From CAZQAA01 sp964591255 (GTDB taxonomy: Bacteria > Desulfobacterota > DSM-4660 > Desulfatiglandales > Desulfatiglandaceae): a stretch of DNA of 6,124 bases. Below the pieces are notes generated by a model. The model saw only the letters and a program-made list of their open reading frames with translations. It ran no database searches and was not told where the DNA came from. Positions 4,879 through 6,124 of this stretch are shown here, one piece after another. The stretch is taken from NCBI GenBank assembly GCA_964591255.1, contig CAZQAA010000173.1:1-6124 (forward strand), given 5' to 3'. The translations under genes were made by a program, and so were the position numbers. Within the stretch, counting starts at the first letter, position 1. Every line of letters starts with the position of its first letter.

Positions 4879-5984
4879 AACCTCCTCCACTAATAGGAAT
4901 AAGCAGAAACATTCAAAGGATCAAGGAGCTTATCAAGCATATTGCCCCGACGGGTCTGAATGTGGTCATCACAGGTGAAAGCGGAGTCGGGAAAGAGGTA
5001 GTTGCATGGAACCTTTATGAGGCATCTCCAAGAAAGGGAAAATCGTTTGTCAAGATAAACTGTGCTGCCCTTCCCGAAGGCCTGCTCGAAAGCGAACTGT
5101 TCGGTTATGAACGCGGTGCCTTTACAGGAGCGGATCAGAAAAAGAGGGGTAAATTCGAGCTGGCCCATGAAGGAATCCTGCTCCTGGACGAAATTGGCGA
5201 CATGTCCATCAGTCTCCAATCAAAGCTCCTGCATGTGCTTCAGAGCGGCGAATTTGCCCCCCTGGGTTCTGAGAAGGATATGAAGACCGATGTCTGGATT
5301 ATCGCATCCACCAATCGTAATCTGGAGCAGGAAATAAAGAATGGAAATTTCCGGGAAGACCTGTTCTACCGCCTGAACATAATCAATATCTATATCGAAC
5401 CGCTGAGGAAACGGCCGGAAGACATCCCGCCCCTGATTGAATACTACCTGAAGATATATTCATCCCAGTTTGCCGGAAACAGTCCACATATCCCCACAGA
5501 GGCCCAGACCAAGAGGCTTCTCGATTATTCATGGCCGGGAAATGTGCGTGAACTGCAGAATGTTCTGAAAAAGGCTACAGTCCTCGGCAACTGGGATGAG
5601 ACCATTGACGAGCTGATGAAGTCCGGCTCCGTACTTGCCGGTCCCGGGCATGAAGAAAAAGAGGTGTCTATATCCCCAGGGCACATATCCTTTGACAGAA
5701 TTGATAAAATTGACAGAATTGATAAAATTGATAAAAAGGAACTTCTAATAAAAACACTTCTTGACATTGACAGTGCCGAGGACCTGGATGCCCTTACCAC
5801 CCTTCCCCTGAAAATGGTAAAGAGAAGGGCCGTCGACAGGATAGAAAAAGAGATCATACGATATGTCCTGGATAAGACCGACTGGAACAGGACCCGTGCA
5901 AGCAAGATCCTCAAGATAAGCTACAAGACCCTCCTCACCAAGATGAGTGAACTGGAAATAGGCCCTGATTTGCCTAAAAAATAA
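4875..5984 (+). CDS. Sigma-54-dependent AAA+ transcription activator with Fis-type HTH, lacking a receiver domain
   Basis: 369 aa. Such proteins bind upstream enhancers and hydrolyse ATP to open promoters held by RNA polymerase-sigma-54. In order: Walker A GESGVGKE (34-41); the sigma-54-contacting GAFTGA loop (81-86, FGYERGAFTGA); Walker B ILLLDEIGD (101-109); sensor I STNR (145-148); arginine-finger region REDLFYRLN (160-168); sensor II region WPGNVRELQN (220-229); a variable linker (240-315) with a D-R-I/D-K-I repeat; and a Fis-type helix-turn-helix (about 318-360, ending WNRTRASKILKISYKTLLTK). All ATPase and sigma-54 contact motifs are intact. The AAA+ domain starts almost at residue 1, so there is no N-terminal sensory domain; the receiver is the preceding gene, overlapping by ATGA. 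Targets are not visible: no sigma-54 promoter was found by eye in the adjoining intergenic region. Confidence 0.95.
   Translation: MKPPPLIGISRNIQRIKELIKHIAPTGLNVVITGESGVGKEVVAWNLYEASPRKGKSFVKINCAALPEGLLESELFGYERGAFTGADQKKRGKFELAHEGILLLDEIGDMSISLQSKLLHVLQSGEFAPLGSEKDMKTDVWIIASTNRNLEQEIKNGNFREDLFYRLNIINIYIEPLRKRPEDIPPLIEYYLKIYSSQFAGNSPHIPTEAQTKRLLDYSWPGNVRELQNVLKKATVLGNWDETIDELMKSGSVLAGPGHEEKEVSISPGHISFDRIDKIDRIDKIDKKELLIKTLLDIDSAEDLDALTTLPLKMVKRRAVDRIEKEIIRYVLDKTDWNRTRASKILKISYKTLLTKMSELEIGPDLPKK
5694..5738 (+). repeat. In-frame tandem repeat in the activator linker (9-bp units, 18-bp period)
   Basis: The units GACAGAATT and GATAAAATT alternate twice exactly (5694-5729), followed by an imperfect fifth unit GATAAAAAG (5730-5738). 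They encode Asp-Arg-Ile, Asp-Lys-Ile, Asp-Arg-Ile, Asp-Lys-Ile, Asp-Lys-Lys (residues 274-288), between the AAA+ domain and the HTH. Copy-number changes would keep the frame and alter linker length by three or six residues. Confidence 0.9.
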
Positions 5985-5998
5985 AACTCATGGCTGTA

Positions 5999-6124
5999 TC
6001 ACCTTGATTCGAAGCCAAAAGGCCACGATTTTCTGCGATCGCCCCCTTTCCTCCTTTCCGCAATGCCCATGGTCACAAGATTGATACGCTCCCTCCTCCT
6101 ATCCTTGCCAGACCGCCTGTCATG
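5999..6124 (-). CDS. Possible C-terminal end of an unidentified gene with RRxGxDRR-type repeats (runs off right edge)
   Basis: On the minus strand one frame is open from the right edge to a TGA at 5999-6001, giving 41 residues. It starts HDRRSGKDRRRERINLV and continues with ERRKGGDRRKSWPFGFESR. Two basic clusters of the RRSGKDRR / ERRKGGDRR type are seen; such Arg/Gly/Asp clusters are common in short regions of deltaproteobacterial proteins, often near termini. If real, the gene converges on the sigma-54 activator with only 14 nt between stops. The piece is short, has no assigned function, and may be a chance open frame. Confidence 0.45.
   Translation of the reverse strand, partial: HDRRSGKDRRRERINLVTMGIAERRKGGDRRKSWPFGFESR

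Noticed and set aside
5525..5914. Minus-strand open frame of 129 codons with an Ile-Leu-Ser repeat
   Set aside because: The repeat is only the complement of the Asp-Arg-Ile/Asp-Lys-Ile minisatellite in the activator gene; there is no family resemblance.
5985..5998. Terminator after the sigma-54 activator
   Set aside because: No stem with a following T-run is visible in the short gap or just beyond it.

Overview
The window looks like part of a Gram-negative exopolysaccharide locus, most likely from a Desulfobacterota (deltaproteobacterial) or similar anaerobic lineage. That placement is inferred from protein style: a Wza-type outer-membrane exporter start, a tyrosine kinase beginning MGKIFDALEKS with a Gly/Lys/Tyr-rich tail, an EpsB_2-like sugar transferase and a sigma-54 activator. 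No marker gene fixes the taxonomy. GC content looks moderate and even across the window, with no insertion sequence, tRNA, CRISPR array or phage gene.

Left part (1-4128, all minus strand, read right to left): a four-gene operon of Wzz/GumC-type chain-length protein, separate cytoplasmic bacterial tyrosine (BY) kinase, polyisoprenyl-phosphate hexose-1-phosphate transferase, and the first 63 codons of a Wza-type polysaccharide export protein that runs off the left edge. Gaps are short (24, 12 and 49 nt). The gene set and protein styles match the polysaccharide module that accompanies exosortase A (XrtA/PEP-CTERM) systems, although no exosortase or PEP-CTERM protein lies in the window. The transferase would load the first sugar on undecaprenyl phosphate, the Wzz protein and kinase would control chain length and export, and the Wza protein would form the outer-membrane channel.

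Middle (4129-4497): a 369-bp divergent intergenic region. It has a very good sigma-70 promoter for the polysaccharide operon (TTGACA, 17-bp spacer, AATAAT), a weaker back-to-back promoter candidate for the regulators, a perfect 8-bp inverted repeat, a possible three-way-junction element, and a 9-mer (AAACATCCT) present in the loops of both structured elements.

Right part (4498-5984, plus strand): a stand-alone receiver protein (GTG start) followed, with an ATGA overlap, by a sigma-54 AAA+ activator with a Fis-type HTH but no receiver of its own. Together they equal one NtrC-type regulator split in two. They are probably the regulators of the adjacent polysaccharide genes or of related genes elsewhere. 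After them, a minus-strand reading frame at 5999-6124 has RRxGxDRR-type repeats and looks like the C-terminal end of another gene.

The most interesting points are the split NtrC-type regulator, a C10 homopolymer exactly at the Walker B motif of the tyrosine kinase (a candidate phase-variation switch), and the repeated, loop-located 9-mer shared by the two divergent leaders.
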